Below, in pieces: positions 22,549 to 33,716 of a stretch of 64,000 nucleotides of DNA. Below the pieces are notes generated by a model. That model made no database searches, was not told the origin of the DNA, and saw only the letters and a list, made by a program, of their open reading frames with translations. Within the stretch, counting starts at the first letter, position 1; each line of letters opens with the position of its first letter. Position numbers and translations under genes: made by a program. The DNA lies in contig JANEZZ010001642.1 of the NCBI GenBank assembly GCA_026122225.1, forward strand, positions 806,001-870,000. The letters are read 5' to 3'. The DNA is from Heloderma charlesbogerti. Taxonomy: Eukaryota > Chordata > Lepidosauria > Squamata > Helodermatidae.

Positions 22549-22770
22549 GTTCCATTACTTATGAGCCACCAACAATGGGTGTGTGTGTATGCCACTGGCT
22601 GTCCTTCCTGAATGGTTAGTGCCCCACTTTTGTCAAACCCCTTGAATTACAGCTGAAAGTCCTGACTTCGCTCCCATCTGGGTGTGTTTCCTTTCAACTT
22701 CAATGTGGTGGTGTACAGAGGTGAACTGCCAAAACAGTTATCCTTGTTCCAATATTTCTGGCCCTGACTG
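22549..22770 (-). repeat. Right terminal inverted repeat of Tc1 element
   Basis: It begins GTTCCATTACTTATGAGCC shortly after the transposase stop and ends CCCTGACTG at the TA duplication. One internal GTGTGTGTGT run replaces part of the left-arm sequence. Confidence 0.95.
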
Positions 22771-22772
22771 TA

Positions 22773-23600
22773 TATCTAGGCCAAGAGCCTTTCCAATGTC
22801 TCTCTTCTAGTTTGGATGTACAAACACAGGCATATTTATAATTTGGGAGTACAGGAGACACATAATGCCATCGATTTCTATTACCTAAACCAGCAGTAGG
22901 GAACTTTCTGCCCACTGGAGGGTCCAGCCTGCCAGGCCTCCCCAACCAGCCTGCCAAGGACCTGGCTGAGGTCCCTCTCCTTCGCTGAAGCTCCTTCCCT
23001 TGGAAAAGGTGAGGGAAAGCAGCTCCACTGGGAGCTACCACTTCAAGGTGCCTGGAGCTCCTTGAAAAACAGATCCCAAAGACTTCGCTCACCTTTCCCA
23101 ACAGGAAAGGTGAGGGAAGCCTGCTCCATCGGTCCATTGCCTGAAGGCACCTGGATCACCTTGACGTGTTGGCTCCCAACAGAGTTGTTCCATCTTTGCC
23201 ACTGCTCATCTGTTTCCTAAATGTTTAACCTCCCATCCCTGCAATCTCCCACCCTTTCCCACTGCTCATTTGAGCAGCAGTGAAGAGGGAGCCTGTTTTA
23301 CTAGACTGCTTGTCTATATGGGGACTGGTGAAGCAGAGTACTCTATCCCCTGGTTTGCCAGCCCAACTGGCCAGTATAGAAGTCGACTGGGCTAGCAAAG
23401 CAGGGATGGCCACATATAGCCAATTGGGCTGTTGAAGGGGCACCATGTTTGCCAGAGCTCAGCTAAGTAGGGGTGGGGTTGTAGGGAGGGGAGGTTTAAA
23501 GCTACTCAAGAAACAGTTGAGCAGAGGCTAAGAAGGAGCTGTATGTGTGTGCCTATGTGAGAATGAATATGTATATTTCTATGAATGAATGTGTATGAAT

Positions 23601-23601
<1 letters not shown>
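22773..23601. other. Gene-free stretch, moderately GC-rich
   Basis: The short motif AAAGGTGAGGGAA is repeated at about 23006 and 23105, with a reverse-complement copy between them (CTCACCTTTCC). No coding domain was recognised. Confidence 0.4.

Positions 23602-23633
<32 letters not shown>
23602..23633. repeat. (GT)n microsatellite followed by (GA)n
   Basis: About 16 GT units, then a GAGAGAGAG and poly-G run to about 23652. Confidence 0.95.
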
Positions 23634-23637
<4 letters not shown>

Positions 23638-23737
23638 AGAGAGAGAGGGGGGGATGGCACTGCCCACTGCTATTCTGGCCCTGCCCACTGATGGCATGAG
23701 AGCCCCAGAAGCTTAGGCAGGCAAAACAGAGGAGGAA

Positions 23738-23915
23738 AACTCCAGATGCTCGAAATGAAATTTATTCCAGGCCCAATGCCTTCCAGGGGTGGGAGTGGGG
23801 GAATCCTTCCTCAGGGGCACTATAAATACACGTCCATGAGGAAGAGGGGTTCCCCCCCCCCAAATAAACATGTCAGGCCTGGAATAAATTTCTTTTCTAG
23901 CATCTGGACTTTCCC
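23738..23915. repeat. Inverted repeat with arms of about 35 bp
   Basis: AAAACTCCAGATGCTCGAAATG then AAATTTATTCCAGGCC on the left is mirrored by GGCCTGGAATAAATTT then CTAGCATCTGGACTTT on the right. The loop of about 100 bp includes a CTATAAATAC string. It is MITE-like in form; no TSD was resolved. Confidence 0.65.
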
Positions 23916-24744
23916 CCTCTTTTTTACCTGCCAGTGCTGCTAACCCAGTTTTGTGTTTGTTTTGCCCCAGAAGCGTAGCCAAGAGGGTTAAGAAAAATTC
24001 CTTACACCTAACCAAAAAATTACTGAATATGTACTTTACTTTAAAGATTAATACAGAATAAATTATTTTTGTTGAAATAATTTCAAATTTCTGGAAACTA
24101 GGAGTAACAGGCAATCACTAACAAAACAAGAATGCTTATGAATGTGAGAAGATGAAACTTCTCCCAGAATAAGTTAGCAGCATGTTCAGCCCAACCACAT
24201 ATGATTTAAGCAAAGGTTCAGTCCCCCTACCCAGATCAGAACTAGCTTGCATCAAGCTGGAAACACAGTATGATAATGCTATCCATTAATTTGGCTGTTG
24301 GCGATGCAAACAAAGAGCTATCTACTCCAATGACACAGCAGGCCACAAAACACTCTTTGCCAATAGCCTCCCATAGTGCCATACAAACCAAAAGCACAAG
24401 AGGTAATCAAATAAATAAGTATATATGCATAAAAGAAAGCATGATTTTAAAATAGCTTCCACAGTAATTGCTGAGTCTCAGATAGCCAACTTGAACTCCC
24501 TATCAGCTAATAGCAATGGGTTAAACCCAACATTACGCAAGCAGGCGTCAGCTCATACGATGGAAGTTTGCTTTGCTTTCTTCCCCCCTGCATTCCCTGC
24601 TCCCCCAAGTCAACTCTGGGGAGTCCCTCAACCATCCAGAACAGATTTTGAGGGTACACCGGGGGGGGGGATGGGAACTGAAGTCTCCCCATTCCACTGA
24701 CAGAAGCTGTTCTATCAGTGGGAGGGGTTAATTGAATGTCACCC
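23916..24744. other. Gene-free stretch
   Basis: No gene or clear transposon was recognised. A G homopolymer lies at about 24661-24670. Confidence 0.4.
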
Positions 24745-24832
24745 ATTACCTGCAATCCTAAACCCACTGACATGGGGGTACATTCAATGGGACTTACTTC
24801 TCAAGAGACATGTATAGGATTGCGCCGTTCAT
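24745..24832. mobile_element. Short MITE copy, CAATCCTA...AGGATTGC family
   Basis: TGCAATCCTAAACCCACTGACAT on the left and ATGTATAGGATTGCGCC on the right form inverted ends around CATTCAATGGGACTTACTTCTC. The left flank is TTA; the right is TTC. Other members in this window lie at 27290, 43220, 45295, 46810 and 46970. The ends match the Harbinger-like MITEs. Confidence 0.65.
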
Positions 24833-27289
24833 TTAAAAACATGTTCTCAGAACTGAAACGCACAATGTTAATTACACCATTCTATTAAAAAACGTTAACC
24901 AATTTTTATACTACCAAAATCTACACAGTGCTTATAAATACAAGCATCAGAGCTGGGCAAATAAAAGTTTTGAGAAGCTAAGTTGCAATACCATTCCTCA
25001 TGCAAACTTGATGAGATGTTATTTTTGTGAACAGTACGGGGCAGGGGGAGCTGACAATCTGCACTACTGGAAATTAAATAAGAAAAATGATCAATACATG
25101 CTGAGTATTGGGAATATTATGTCAGCAGTAAGATGTAGCCATTAGGATGTTTACTAGGAGAGCCCTTTTAATAAGAGTGCAACAGCAAAAGCAATGTGAA
25201 GTCCTCAGTAAAGATTTAGCATTAACATGTATGCTGTCTGCATATAACCTAATCACAGAGAGTAACCAGACACAAAGCTGTCCAGGCTTTCATCAGGTCT
25301 GTATTATCCTGTCCCTCTTTTCAAGCACAATAAAAATACATCCTCATTGCTTTTCTAGCCCTTTATCCGGGTCAGCATAACCACAATCCCTACCCTATTG
25401 GTTGTTGTCAAGGTACATTAAGGCCAGGATAAGAGAAAAAGGATCAAGTGTGTCATCTTTGTAGGCTGTCTGTCCACAACTGATCTGCTATGGGTAATTT
25501 CCATTAGTTACCTGAAACCTTCCAAGTCATCAAGACTACCTGGCAAAATGGGAAAAGATGCTTACTGGTCTTGACACACAGATTTACCGAAACAAAAAAC
25601 TTGCTTGAAGCCAGAAAAATTCCTCTCTATTGTACTGAAGCCATTTCAGATCTAGCCTGCCTAATTTACATGCATATTCATAACCCCCACATATTTAATT
25701 AAATTCTTCAATCCCTGGAGTGCCTTTTCTAAACAATGGTAATGTATCTTGCGCAGATAACGGGGCCTTGGATATACTCTGCTTTGTAACTAACAGCATT
25801 CCCTTTTCATGCAGAACATGAAGCAGATTCAAATGCAGAAGACCTTTTAAAAAAATTAAATACTAAGATTAAGCACTTAAAAAAGGTTCCATATTAAAAC
25901 ACCACTCACTTCCCTGACACTACCAAGCAAATACCATGGAATCTCTGCTCATTTCAGTGCAGCTTGTGCAGTAGCATCTCTCAGTAGGTTGTGTCATGAA
26001 TGCCTACACACACAGTAGAAATCCCTGCATAAGTGCCCTCCTTTCCAAACACAGTGAACCCTTTAAAATGTATTTCATTTATAATTACTACAGACATCAT
26101 AAACACCAAGGGCAAACCTTGTGTCTCCAGGCAGTAGTAAAATTACTGTGCCTGCTTTTAAAGCTGTGCTAATGGCCAGGAAGACCACTAATCCCTTCAC
26201 ACATTACAAAGAGTCAATACATTTGGCCTGTCATTATAGAATGATGCCAAGGCTGGCACCATCCTATAATGATTTTACATGCCAAGGCTGGCACATTTTT
26301 TTTTTTAAAAGGAAAAAAAGCTGGAGCTATGGGACACGGTTCTAGGTCTCAACAACAGAATTCTGTTGTGTAACATATACCGTTAAACCCATCATCACAG
26401 TTTTTGACAAACATTTACCCCTTTTCTCTGATCTGTTTTCTATGATCTAGATTGCTGCAGAATGTCACCAAATACAACACTGCGTTTCATAATTGCCAAC
26501 AGCATCAACAGAGTGCACTGCTATTCTCTTTCTGGCTACAAGCCTGGCAGATCCCACAAGCTCAGCAGTACCTTCCCAATGCAGGAAGTGATAGGAATGA
26601 ACACTGGGTAACAGGCTCTATTTTTGCCCTAACTGCATGCTTCCATTCATTTCTCAAACAGAAGTAATGGCTTTGTATAAAAGTATTCCCACACAGGGAT
26701 GGCATGGATACCCGACTGGGTTCCGGAGTCCATCAGGCTCCCCACCCCCACCCCTGGACCATGCCTGCTGAGCCTCTGGCCTCGCTCACCCCCATTTGTG
26801 CCCTCCCGGACATTTCCCACAGTCACCTGGACCCATCTGTGAGCGCCCCCCATTTTACCAAGCTTATTTTTATAGGAAAAAAGGAGGTCATTAAAAATGC
26901 GCATATTTAAATATGCACAAATTCGGGCTGGGAAAGTTTGATATACACAATATTAGAAGTGTAAATGGGCCAATCTGAATCTTTGAATCTCTGGATTCAA
27001 AGGCACTCAGTGGAGTCAGTTCTACTTTTTCCAGTATTTTGCAACCAGTTAGCCATGCTGCACAACTTCTGAGCTGATTTATACATTACATTTCTTCAGT
27101 TTACACATAAGATTTTTTAAGGGTACATCTAAAAATCTAATATGTGGATGAGGCAATTATGTTTCAAAATGCATATATCATACCCATACACTCATTAGAA
27201 GTCAGGATTGGCTACAGCTCCCTGGGTTTGCTGCCATGCAATACATAGAAAGACCTTTAGTACAGCGGAGAAATAGACCATAAAAAGCA
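24833..27289. other. Gene-free AT-rich stretch
   Basis: No coding domain was seen. A direct repeat, TGCCAAGGCTGGCAC, occurs at about 26226 and 26280, flanking a T homopolymer. Otherwise it is unremarkable, probably intronic sequence. Confidence 0.4.
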
Positions 27290-27385
27290 ACAGAGGCTGC
27301 AAACCTACACACAGTTACTTGTAAGTAAATTCCACTGAACTCAATGGTACTTACTTCTGAGTGAACATGCCTAGGATTGCACTAA
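27290..27385. mobile_element. Short MITE copy, CAATGGTACTTACTTCTGAGT type
   Basis: It contains the family core CCACTGAACTCAATGGTACTTACTTCTGAGTGAACATGCCTAGGATTGCACT in two parts (27331 to 27380) with a degraded inverted left end, GCAAACCTACACAC. Confidence 0.6.
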
Positions 27386-28143
27386 AAGAAGAAGGAGTGT
27401 GTACTAGAGATGGCAATTCAGAGAGACCTCTGATGTGGAGAAAGTCTACCTTTAAACAATACCTTATCCGTAAACAGCTTGGAAGTTGGAGAACTGAAGT
27501 GTCTTCTCCCATGTTCACAAGCGGTGTGCAAAAGCCTCAGAAAAAGCACCAATCCAAGGCAGGTAGCCCTGCTTTGGAGGTATTTGGATCACCTACAAAT
27601 ATGAGGTGATTTGGGTCCAAAGTGGTCCAAGGCAAAGTGGGTTGGTTCCAAGTTTTCAGGACTGCCTCAGAGATTTAGAAGGATGCTTTTGTTTTTACTA
27701 TTTTTGGCTAGTTTGATAGATTTTAAAAACCTCCCACTAGCATCTCCCAAGTTCTCCATAAATGAAAAATGCCAGGAGAGAGAAAGGGAGAGAGGTAGAA
27801 GAGGAGGTGCAGTTCTGTTACCAACATAAACGTGGCTCTCAGAGCTATCTGAGTTGTGCATCCCTGTGTAACATCAATATACTGGAGCAAAATTATATAC
27901 AATGGGCTAGTTCAGATGTCACAATAAACCATGGTTTATCATGACAGGAACAAGCTACAGTGAGCCTTGGGCTCGAATGGTCTCTCTCCCCTCTCCTCCT
28001 CCACTTAACGAACTGTGGTTAATCTTAACTATGGCTTATTTGAAACAAGCCAACTTCTAATCACGACTTATGGAGCTAGCTTGTTTCAACAAACCATAAT
28101 TAGGATTAACCCTAGTTTATGGTTCATAAGTAAAGCTAAATTG

Positions 28144-29261
28144 TAGGGCTATGTACCACTTCGGACTGAAGCCCAAACAACAAGATGAAGCAGGCTGATT
28201 CGGAGGTGTCTCATCTTGCTATGAAGCAGACCAGAACAGCACCGAACCAAAGTAGGTCACCTAGTAGGTGCCTTGGACTGCCTTGTATATTCGGAGCTCT
28301 TCTTATGCTTTCTGAGCAGCCCAGACAGGCTGTCTCCAAAATTTATTTATTTATTTATTTATTACATTTATATCCCGCCTTTTTTCCTCATTTAAGGAGC
28401 CCAAGGCGGCATACATAATCTTCCTCCTCTCCATTTTGTCCTCACAACAACAACCCCGTGAAGTGGGTTGGGCTGAGAGTCTGTGACTGGCCCAAAGTCA
28501 CCCAGTGAGCTTCCATGGCTGAGTGGGGACTAGAATCCAGGTCTCCTGACTCCCAGTCCAACACTCTAGCCACTACACCACACTGGTGCATCAGCTTCTG
28601 AAAGATCACACAGAGGGGGAAGAGGAGGAGGGAGGGGAAAGGGGAGAGGACGCGGAGGCATCAAATGTATCAATTTGAGAGAGATCCAACCACCGGGAGG
28701 GGCAGTAAATGAGAAGGGAGGGGGGAAGGGGAGAGGAGGAGGAGGAAGAGGGAGCTTTGCTGTGAGTCAGCCTCCATTTGCTCACTGTGAGAGGGGTGGT
28801 GTTAGTGGAGAGGAGAGGACTAGAAGCTAGAGCAGTGGTCTCCAAAGTGGGGTGCACATACACTGGGGGGGCACAAGATGATCCATTGGGGTGCACGAGC
28901 CACCTGATAATTGAGCAGCCTCCTGCTGCCCTGATGAGCTGCCACTGTGTGCAGTGATGGTGGTGGCGGCAGCAGTGGTGGCAGCAGGATGGGACAGGAG
29001 CTGAGAGGGACCTGAAATTTGGCAGGTGGACACCTCTCCAGCAGGCTGAGAGTTCCCCAAATTTCATGTATGTATCAACTGAAAACTGAAAAAGTTATGT
29101 CCATTTGTGTTTTCCCATGCAAGTCAATAGGAAAACGCCAAAATTAAGTGATTTGGATATCCAAATCTCGCTTTGGATTCAGATCCGAGTCGAAGTGGAT
29201 GGGGTCTGAATTGGTCCGAAACAGCATCCGAAACCAAGCAGGGGGTCGGTGCACAGCCCTA
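28144..29261 (+). mobile_element. Non-autonomous hAT element, 1118 bp, exact 8-bp TSD
   Basis: It starts TAGGGCTATGTACCAC and ends GGTGCACAGCCCTA, giving TAGGGCT..AGCCCTA inverted ends. The octamer CTAAATTG is duplicated perfectly at 28136-28143 and 29262-29269. No transposase is encoded. It holds a SINE (28342-28587) absent from the homologous copy at 5905-6530, and its right third is shared with 4439-4712. It sits inside a MITE (27906-29412). Confidence 0.92.
28342..28587 (-). mobile_element. tRNA-derived SINE with CORE-like region and L2-type tail
   Basis: On the minus strand it starts ACCAGTGTGGTGTAGTGGCTAG with a tRNA-like box A and box B (GGATTCTAGTCCC). It runs through GGGTGACTTTGGGCCAGTCAC and CAACCCACTTCACGGGGTTGTTG, the CORE/MIR-like middle, and ends with AGGCGGGATATAAAT and (AATA)n. 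It is fairly complete. The uninterrupted copy at 6330-6345 reads straight through this site, which proves the insertion. Confidence 0.85.
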
Positions 29262-29412
29262 CTAAATTGTGGTTAATTAAAAATGGAAGTGAAAGCTTCT
29301 GATCTCCTACTTGCTGCTACACTGAAGAGGGGAGTTGCCCACAAGTCCAAGGCTTACTGCAGGTCATTCCCATCATGATAACCCATAGTTTATTGTGATG
29401 TCCAAACCAGTT

Positions 29413-30338
29413 CAATGTAATCGATGCCAGATGAAGAGTAAAAAGCCCCAGGGCCAACCAAGAAGGGTTTTTTTTAATGCTGTGCTTCCACTGCTTGCCA
29501 GGCTTTGAAATATCCTCATGACAAATTCCCACAACCACTGGACTGGGGAAAACTGTTATGAAAAAATATTTAGGAGGCTAAGTAGCTTTCTCTTCCATCT
29601 AAGGACTGCTATTAGTGTGGGCAGAAATACCTGAATAGCACCTTCAAAGGCTGCCTCCTCAGCTCTCAAGTGTAGGAACTAGATTTTAGGCCAAGCTAAA
29701 CTACAGAAGCTAAGCTACAGGCAGACCACAAACCAAATACTTCACTCAAGTAATTATGTCATACTATTAATTTCACCTTAACATTTAAAGCTACAAATAG
29801 ATCAAGCAAAGAAATTCAGACAAAAGAAAGAATTTTGTCTGGAGCATAAACCCTGTTTAGTTCTAAGCCATTAGAATTCAAAGAGCCCACATGACCAACA
29901 TGCAGCTCATGTGGCACAGATTCCTCTTGGTTAAATTAAACACTGCTTAAGCAAGGGTTCAGGGCTGTTTCTCGAGGGGTATTGTGTCAGTACTCAAATA
30001 TAAACGAAAGGCGGGTGGGGGGGAATTCCTTTTCAAAATACATGGTAATAGGGTCCTAATCCTGGCCCAACTGCCACTTGCCTATGTTTTAAGATAGAAT
30101 GGGATGAAAAGTTAATATATGTGTCATGACTCATTTATACTTAATGGCTAGCATATATATTTTATTTTCAGATATCCATATTTTCAGACATCCAGAGTAC
30201 AAAAAATCTTGTGAGGAGCGGATTCAGAGAGTATGAAAGAGGCACAACCACTGACGAACAGCCAGTCAACTGAGTTAACTGCACCTTGAAAATGAGGAAG
30301 CATTTCCTATTTTAAAAAATATACAATAATGGATACCT
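29413..30338. other. Gene-free stretch
   Basis: No domain or clear repeat was recognised. Confidence 0.4.
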
Positions 30339-30530
30339 GGAAGTACTTCTGGTTTCTTGGTCAGTTTGTTTATTGACTTTTCCCTCAAATTTGCCCTAGT
30401 GACATTTATGTTCTTATGCTCCAAGACATATGAGCTCATCACATCCCTCTGCTTTCTGGTGGGGGACCCTATTTCAAAAGAAAAACCAGTAAACAAACTG
30501 ACCAAGAAACCAGAAGTAATTCTAGGCAGA
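30339..30530. repeat. Inverted repeat, 40-bp arms (MITE-like)
   Basis: CTTCTGGTTTCTTGGTCAGT then TTGTTTA at the left is mirrored by TAAACAAACTGACC then AAGAAACCAGAAGTA at the right. The spacer is about 100 bp. Both arms therefore also read as the same peptide-like string on opposite strands, which is an artefact. No TSD was resolved. Confidence 0.75.
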
Positions 30531-30589
30531 CAGCTTCTAGCAGTACAGACCAACAGACATTGTGCAGCTATTCCATCATTCCCTCCTTA

Positions 30590-30755
30590 GCAGATTTTTT
30601 GTGGTAACAAAAAAAGATGAAAGAAGCAGTGGGAAAACACAGGAAGGTTACAAGTGGGAGATGACAATGATCTCTGGACCCCCTGTAAAACTCCATGAAT
30701 GAGGCAGGGTGATTACATGATGAAAGCCTCATCTGGAAGCAACCCAGCTCACAAA
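30590..30755. repeat. Interspersed repeat, second copy of 2940 to 3130
   Basis: It contains CAGATTTTTTGTGGTAACAA, GTGGGAAAACACAGGAAGG, TCTGGACCCC, CTCCATGAATGAGGCAG and AAAGCCTCATCTGGAAGCA in the same order as the first copy. The family is not identified. Confidence 0.6.
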
Positions 30756-32217
30756 TATCAAACGGCTATAGTCAATTCAGAAACAGAAACAGGTCAATGT
30801 TTAAAGAAATGTTACACTTAGCAGCTAGACATCTAGATAACAGGCCAAGCATTGGGAGCTCCAATACTCCCTCTGTCCTTAGCTGTTCCCCCAGTGAAAT
30901 GACCTTAGGAACAAGTCACCATGATACTCAGGTAAGCACTACTGACTGTTGGGTTGTAGGTGTTTTTTTTTTATCTATGATGTTGTTTGCTTTCACAACA
31001 TCCTTTGGCTACTCAAAGGTTAATTACAAATATGCATTCATATTACAAAACATTCAAAGTTGCTTCTCAGTGAATATTCTTGTATCGATACCTGGGAATA
31101 AAATACAAGCTCTGCTGTTAAGTATGAAGAGTATGTGTAATCATTGTGATGTGTTCCACTTTAAATATTTGCACATAGGGGGGCTACCTAGGCCTTCTCA
31201 CATGCATTTAAAGTGGAACCTATTCCACTTTATCACCCTATTCTGACTTGAAGGGTGGTGTGTGCATTTTGTATTCTGGCATCCACATACTAAAGCACAA
31301 AAATTCCTCTCTCAAAGCTCTAATAATTACAACAGCAGCAGAGAAAACATGACATTTCTCTGGAGATATGCTCACCTCATTCATAGCAGTTTGTGATCAA
31401 GATTATTGTTTAAAAAAGACTTAACAATTCTGCTAGGTTTATTATGTTTTTACCTATTTAAAATGCCTGACTGTTATGAAGTGAGAACATTATATGGCAG
31501 TTAGCTACTATGTGGTTTAGAGAAGACAAGCAATGCCAATTGCATAAAAAGTACTATGCTCCCTTTCATTCCTGAAAAGGTTTCTTCCTTCCCATAGTAG
31601 AGTAGCCAGATACGAAGAACGCTGATTGACCAATGACTGAACTATTAACTACAGGCTTACGTTTCGGCTTTTTAATTGGAACTAGTGCTTGTAAAACAGT
31701 CTTGTTACTCATTGTAATGATGCACACAGTGTATTTCTGTCTCTTGATGCAAGCAGTATTTTTAAGATTTGCCATACAAATTATTTTTTATAACATTTAA
31801 AGGAAAGGAACAAAGTTATTCTGTAGAAAAATATTTTAATAGGCTTAATAGTCAAATAGTCAAATAAATGTCCCCATATCAGCTAACAATCAGTATAAAA
31901 GTATGGTATATTTGTACAGCCATCACACCCACCCTTTTAAGCAATATTTAGTAATATGCTCATCATCCAGGTGAAGTGGAAGAATACCACTTGCATTGTT
32001 AGCATGGGAATGTGTTGTTGAGGTGCTGAGAGTCATGTAGGATGTAGTGATTGGATTAATGCCAGAGGACAGTGGCTGATTAACTTACTGCACATGAGTC
32101 ACAATGCCTAGCAGGGCCCTTGTCTCTGGAAACTGGAAAACGTCCTCTGAAGGACATTTGTAGCCCCTTGACTCAGCACTGCACCAAATACTGACCAAAA
32201 CCCACATCATGTTCCTG
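30756..32217. other. Gene-free AT-rich stretch
   Basis: No gene or clear repeat was identified. Confidence 0.4.
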
Positions 32218-32712
32218 GTTTGTTGTTGTTGTTCAGTTGTTAAGTCGTGTCCAACTGTTCGTGACCCCATGAACCATAGCACGCCAGGCCTTCCTGTCCT
32301 CCGCTCTCTCCCGGAGTGTGCTCAAATTCATATTCATTGCATCGGTGATGCTATCTAACCATCTCATCCTCTGCCGTCCCCTTCTCCTTTTGCCTTCAAT
32401 CTTTCCCAGCATCAGGGTCTTTTCCAGGGAGTTTTCTCTTCACTTTAGGTGGCCAAAATATTTGAGCTTCAGCTTCAGTATCTGTCCTTCCAGTGAGCAC
32501 TCAGGGTTGATTTCCTTTAGGATTGACTGATCTGACCTCCTTCTCCAGCACCACAGTTTGAAGGCATCAGTTCTTTGGCACTCAGCCTTCCTTATAGTCC
32601 AGCTCTCACAGCCATACGTTGCTACTGGGAAAACCATAGTTTTGATTATACGAATCTTTGTCGGCAAGGTGATGTCTTTGCTTCTTACTATGCTGTCTAG
32701 GTTTGCCATAGC
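32218..32712 (-). mobile_element. RTE-BovB LINE, 3' end of reverse transcriptase ORF and tail
   Basis: The minus strand encodes MANLDSIVRSKDITLPTKIR, MVFPVATYGCESWTIRKAE, DAFKLWCWRR, SDQSILKEINPECSLEGQI and LKLKYFGHL in order, which is the C-terminus of BovB reverse transcriptase. A gap after WCWRR removes roughly nine residues found in other copies. The tail on the minus strand includes GGTTCATGGGGTCACGAACAG and GACACGACTTAACAACTG and ends in (CAA)n, as BovB does. It is 5' truncated and frameshifted. BovB is abundant in squamates and is known for horizontal transfer to ruminants. Confidence 0.9.
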
Positions 32713-32759
32713 TTTCCTGTGCCTGGTTTACTTGTTTGTATAAATATCAAAGTCACCTA

Positions 32760-32910
32760 TTGTCCTGGGTCCAGTCCCGAGGGACCACACTGGAAACTCT
32801 TGACTGTACCACACCTTGGTGTTCTGGTAATAAACATCCACGCAAACAAAAGGTCGGTGTCTGTTCTCTGGCCGAGCCTGGCAGAAGGGTAAAATTCTGC
32901 AACACAAGTA
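32760..32910 (+). mobile_element. Possible LTR fragment (polyadenylation and U5-like segment)
   Basis: GTTCTGGTAATAAACATC provides an AATAAA signal. A GGTCGGTGTCTGTTCTCTGGCC stretch follows, resembling the R/U5 part of an LTR, and ends in CTGCAACACA. No clear TG start or TSD was found. It could be an unrelated sequence. Confidence 0.3.
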
Positions 32911-33226
32911 AGGAGTATATTTGCAAAATGAGCTGGTTAGCCCTTTGAATTTTATGCATGGTATGTCCTTTACATACAGGTGAAGTGATCACACAAAATT
33001 TCAGGGACTATGTCTAATTTTCAGGGCATTCGTCACAATGTTGTACTTCCATGTAGAAAAGCAATTGTTATCTGCTAAATTCATCATGCTTGTGAATCTA
33101 CACAGATGCCAGGCAGCAGAGACTTTAGGGAAGAGGGAACCATCTTGTTTTCAAAAGAAAGGTGTACTGCTTAAATTTTCCATTTCAAAGGGAAATGAAC
33201 CTTCAAAGGGTCTTGTCACTGTAGTG
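32911..33226. other. Gene-free stretch
   Basis: Nothing recognised. Confidence 0.35.
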
Positions 33227-33344
33227 CTGCCTTCGCCAACCTGGTACCCTCAAGATGTGTTGGACTGCAACTCTCATGCTGGCTGGGAACTATGGGAGTT
33301 GCAGTCCAACACATCTCGAGGGCATCAGGTTGGGGAAGGCTGCC
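33227..33344. mobile_element. Palindromic MITE, GCCAACCTGGT...ACATCTGAGGGC type
   Basis: CCTCAAGATGTGTTGGACTGC on the left is mirrored by GCAGTCCAACACATCTCGAGG on the right, within outer ends GCCTTCGCCAACCTGG and GGTTGGGGAAGGC. It shares the CCCTC.AGATGT.TTGGACT arm with the elements at 40794 and 42447. Confidence 0.8.
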
Positions 33345-33629
33345 ATAATGCAACTAGAATTCTTCGCACTGTCTATTTATTCTTAGCTCCAGCTTAGCTC
33401 CAGACAAGTATTGATTTGCCACTGAATTTCAGCACCAAATCACCACTTTTCCCCATTGCTCTAACAACTGCCACTTACATTGCGCAAGTGTTGGTTTACA
33501 CCAGCACAACATCATCAGTGCTAGCACCAGGGCATAGTAGGATATTACCCAATAATTCACAGTTTTGTATGTACTACCTTATTGTTACTATTGTAACAAT
33601 AGTAACTACTTTGGTCTTCATTGTAATAT

Positions 33630-33716
33630 GATTTTATTGCTTAATTTAATTGCCTTTGTTAGCCACCTTGAGACATTGGCAAAAAGGCAGTATTTAAATC
33701 CCTATATATAAATAAA
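33630..33716 (+). mobile_element. L2/SINE-type 3' tail fragment
   Basis: TTAGCCACCTTGAGACATTGGC..AAAGGCAGTATTTAAAT..ATAAATAAAT is the common 3' tail of squamate L2-mobilised elements. The body is not recognisable. Confidence 0.55.

Larger units (their letters stand above)
21114..22770 (+). mobile_element. Complete Tc1/mariner transposon, 1657 bp, with TA TSD
   Basis: Both ends are CAGTCAGGGCCAGAAATATT in inverted orientation, directly flanked by the TA dinucleotide (21112-21113 and 22771-22772), the invariable Tc1/mariner target duplication. The terminal inverted repeats are unusually long: 222 bp each (21114-21335 and 22549-22770), differing at roughly ten positions by eye. They flank a single uninterrupted transposase frame. 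In size and layout it is a full-length element. High arm identity plus an open frame argue for a recent insertion. The TIRs may contain internal repeated binding sites as in IR/DR-type Tc1 elements; this was not verified. Confidence 0.97.
27906..29412. mobile_element. Long-TIR MITE, CATGGTTTATC type, split by a hAT element
   Basis: The left end, TAGTTCAGATGTCACAATAAACCATGG, is mirrored by CCCATAGTTTATTGTGATGTCCAAACCAG at 29375-29411. The flanks ACAATG and TCAATG are alike. The element was about 390 bp before the insertion of a 1118-bp hAT element at 28144 to 29261. It is related in end sequence to 18898-19232. Confidence 0.7.

Noticed and set aside
28606..29067. 153-codon minus-strand frame rich in serine and histidine
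   Set aside because: It lies within the non-coding hAT element and reflects GGA/CTC and GCC repeats.
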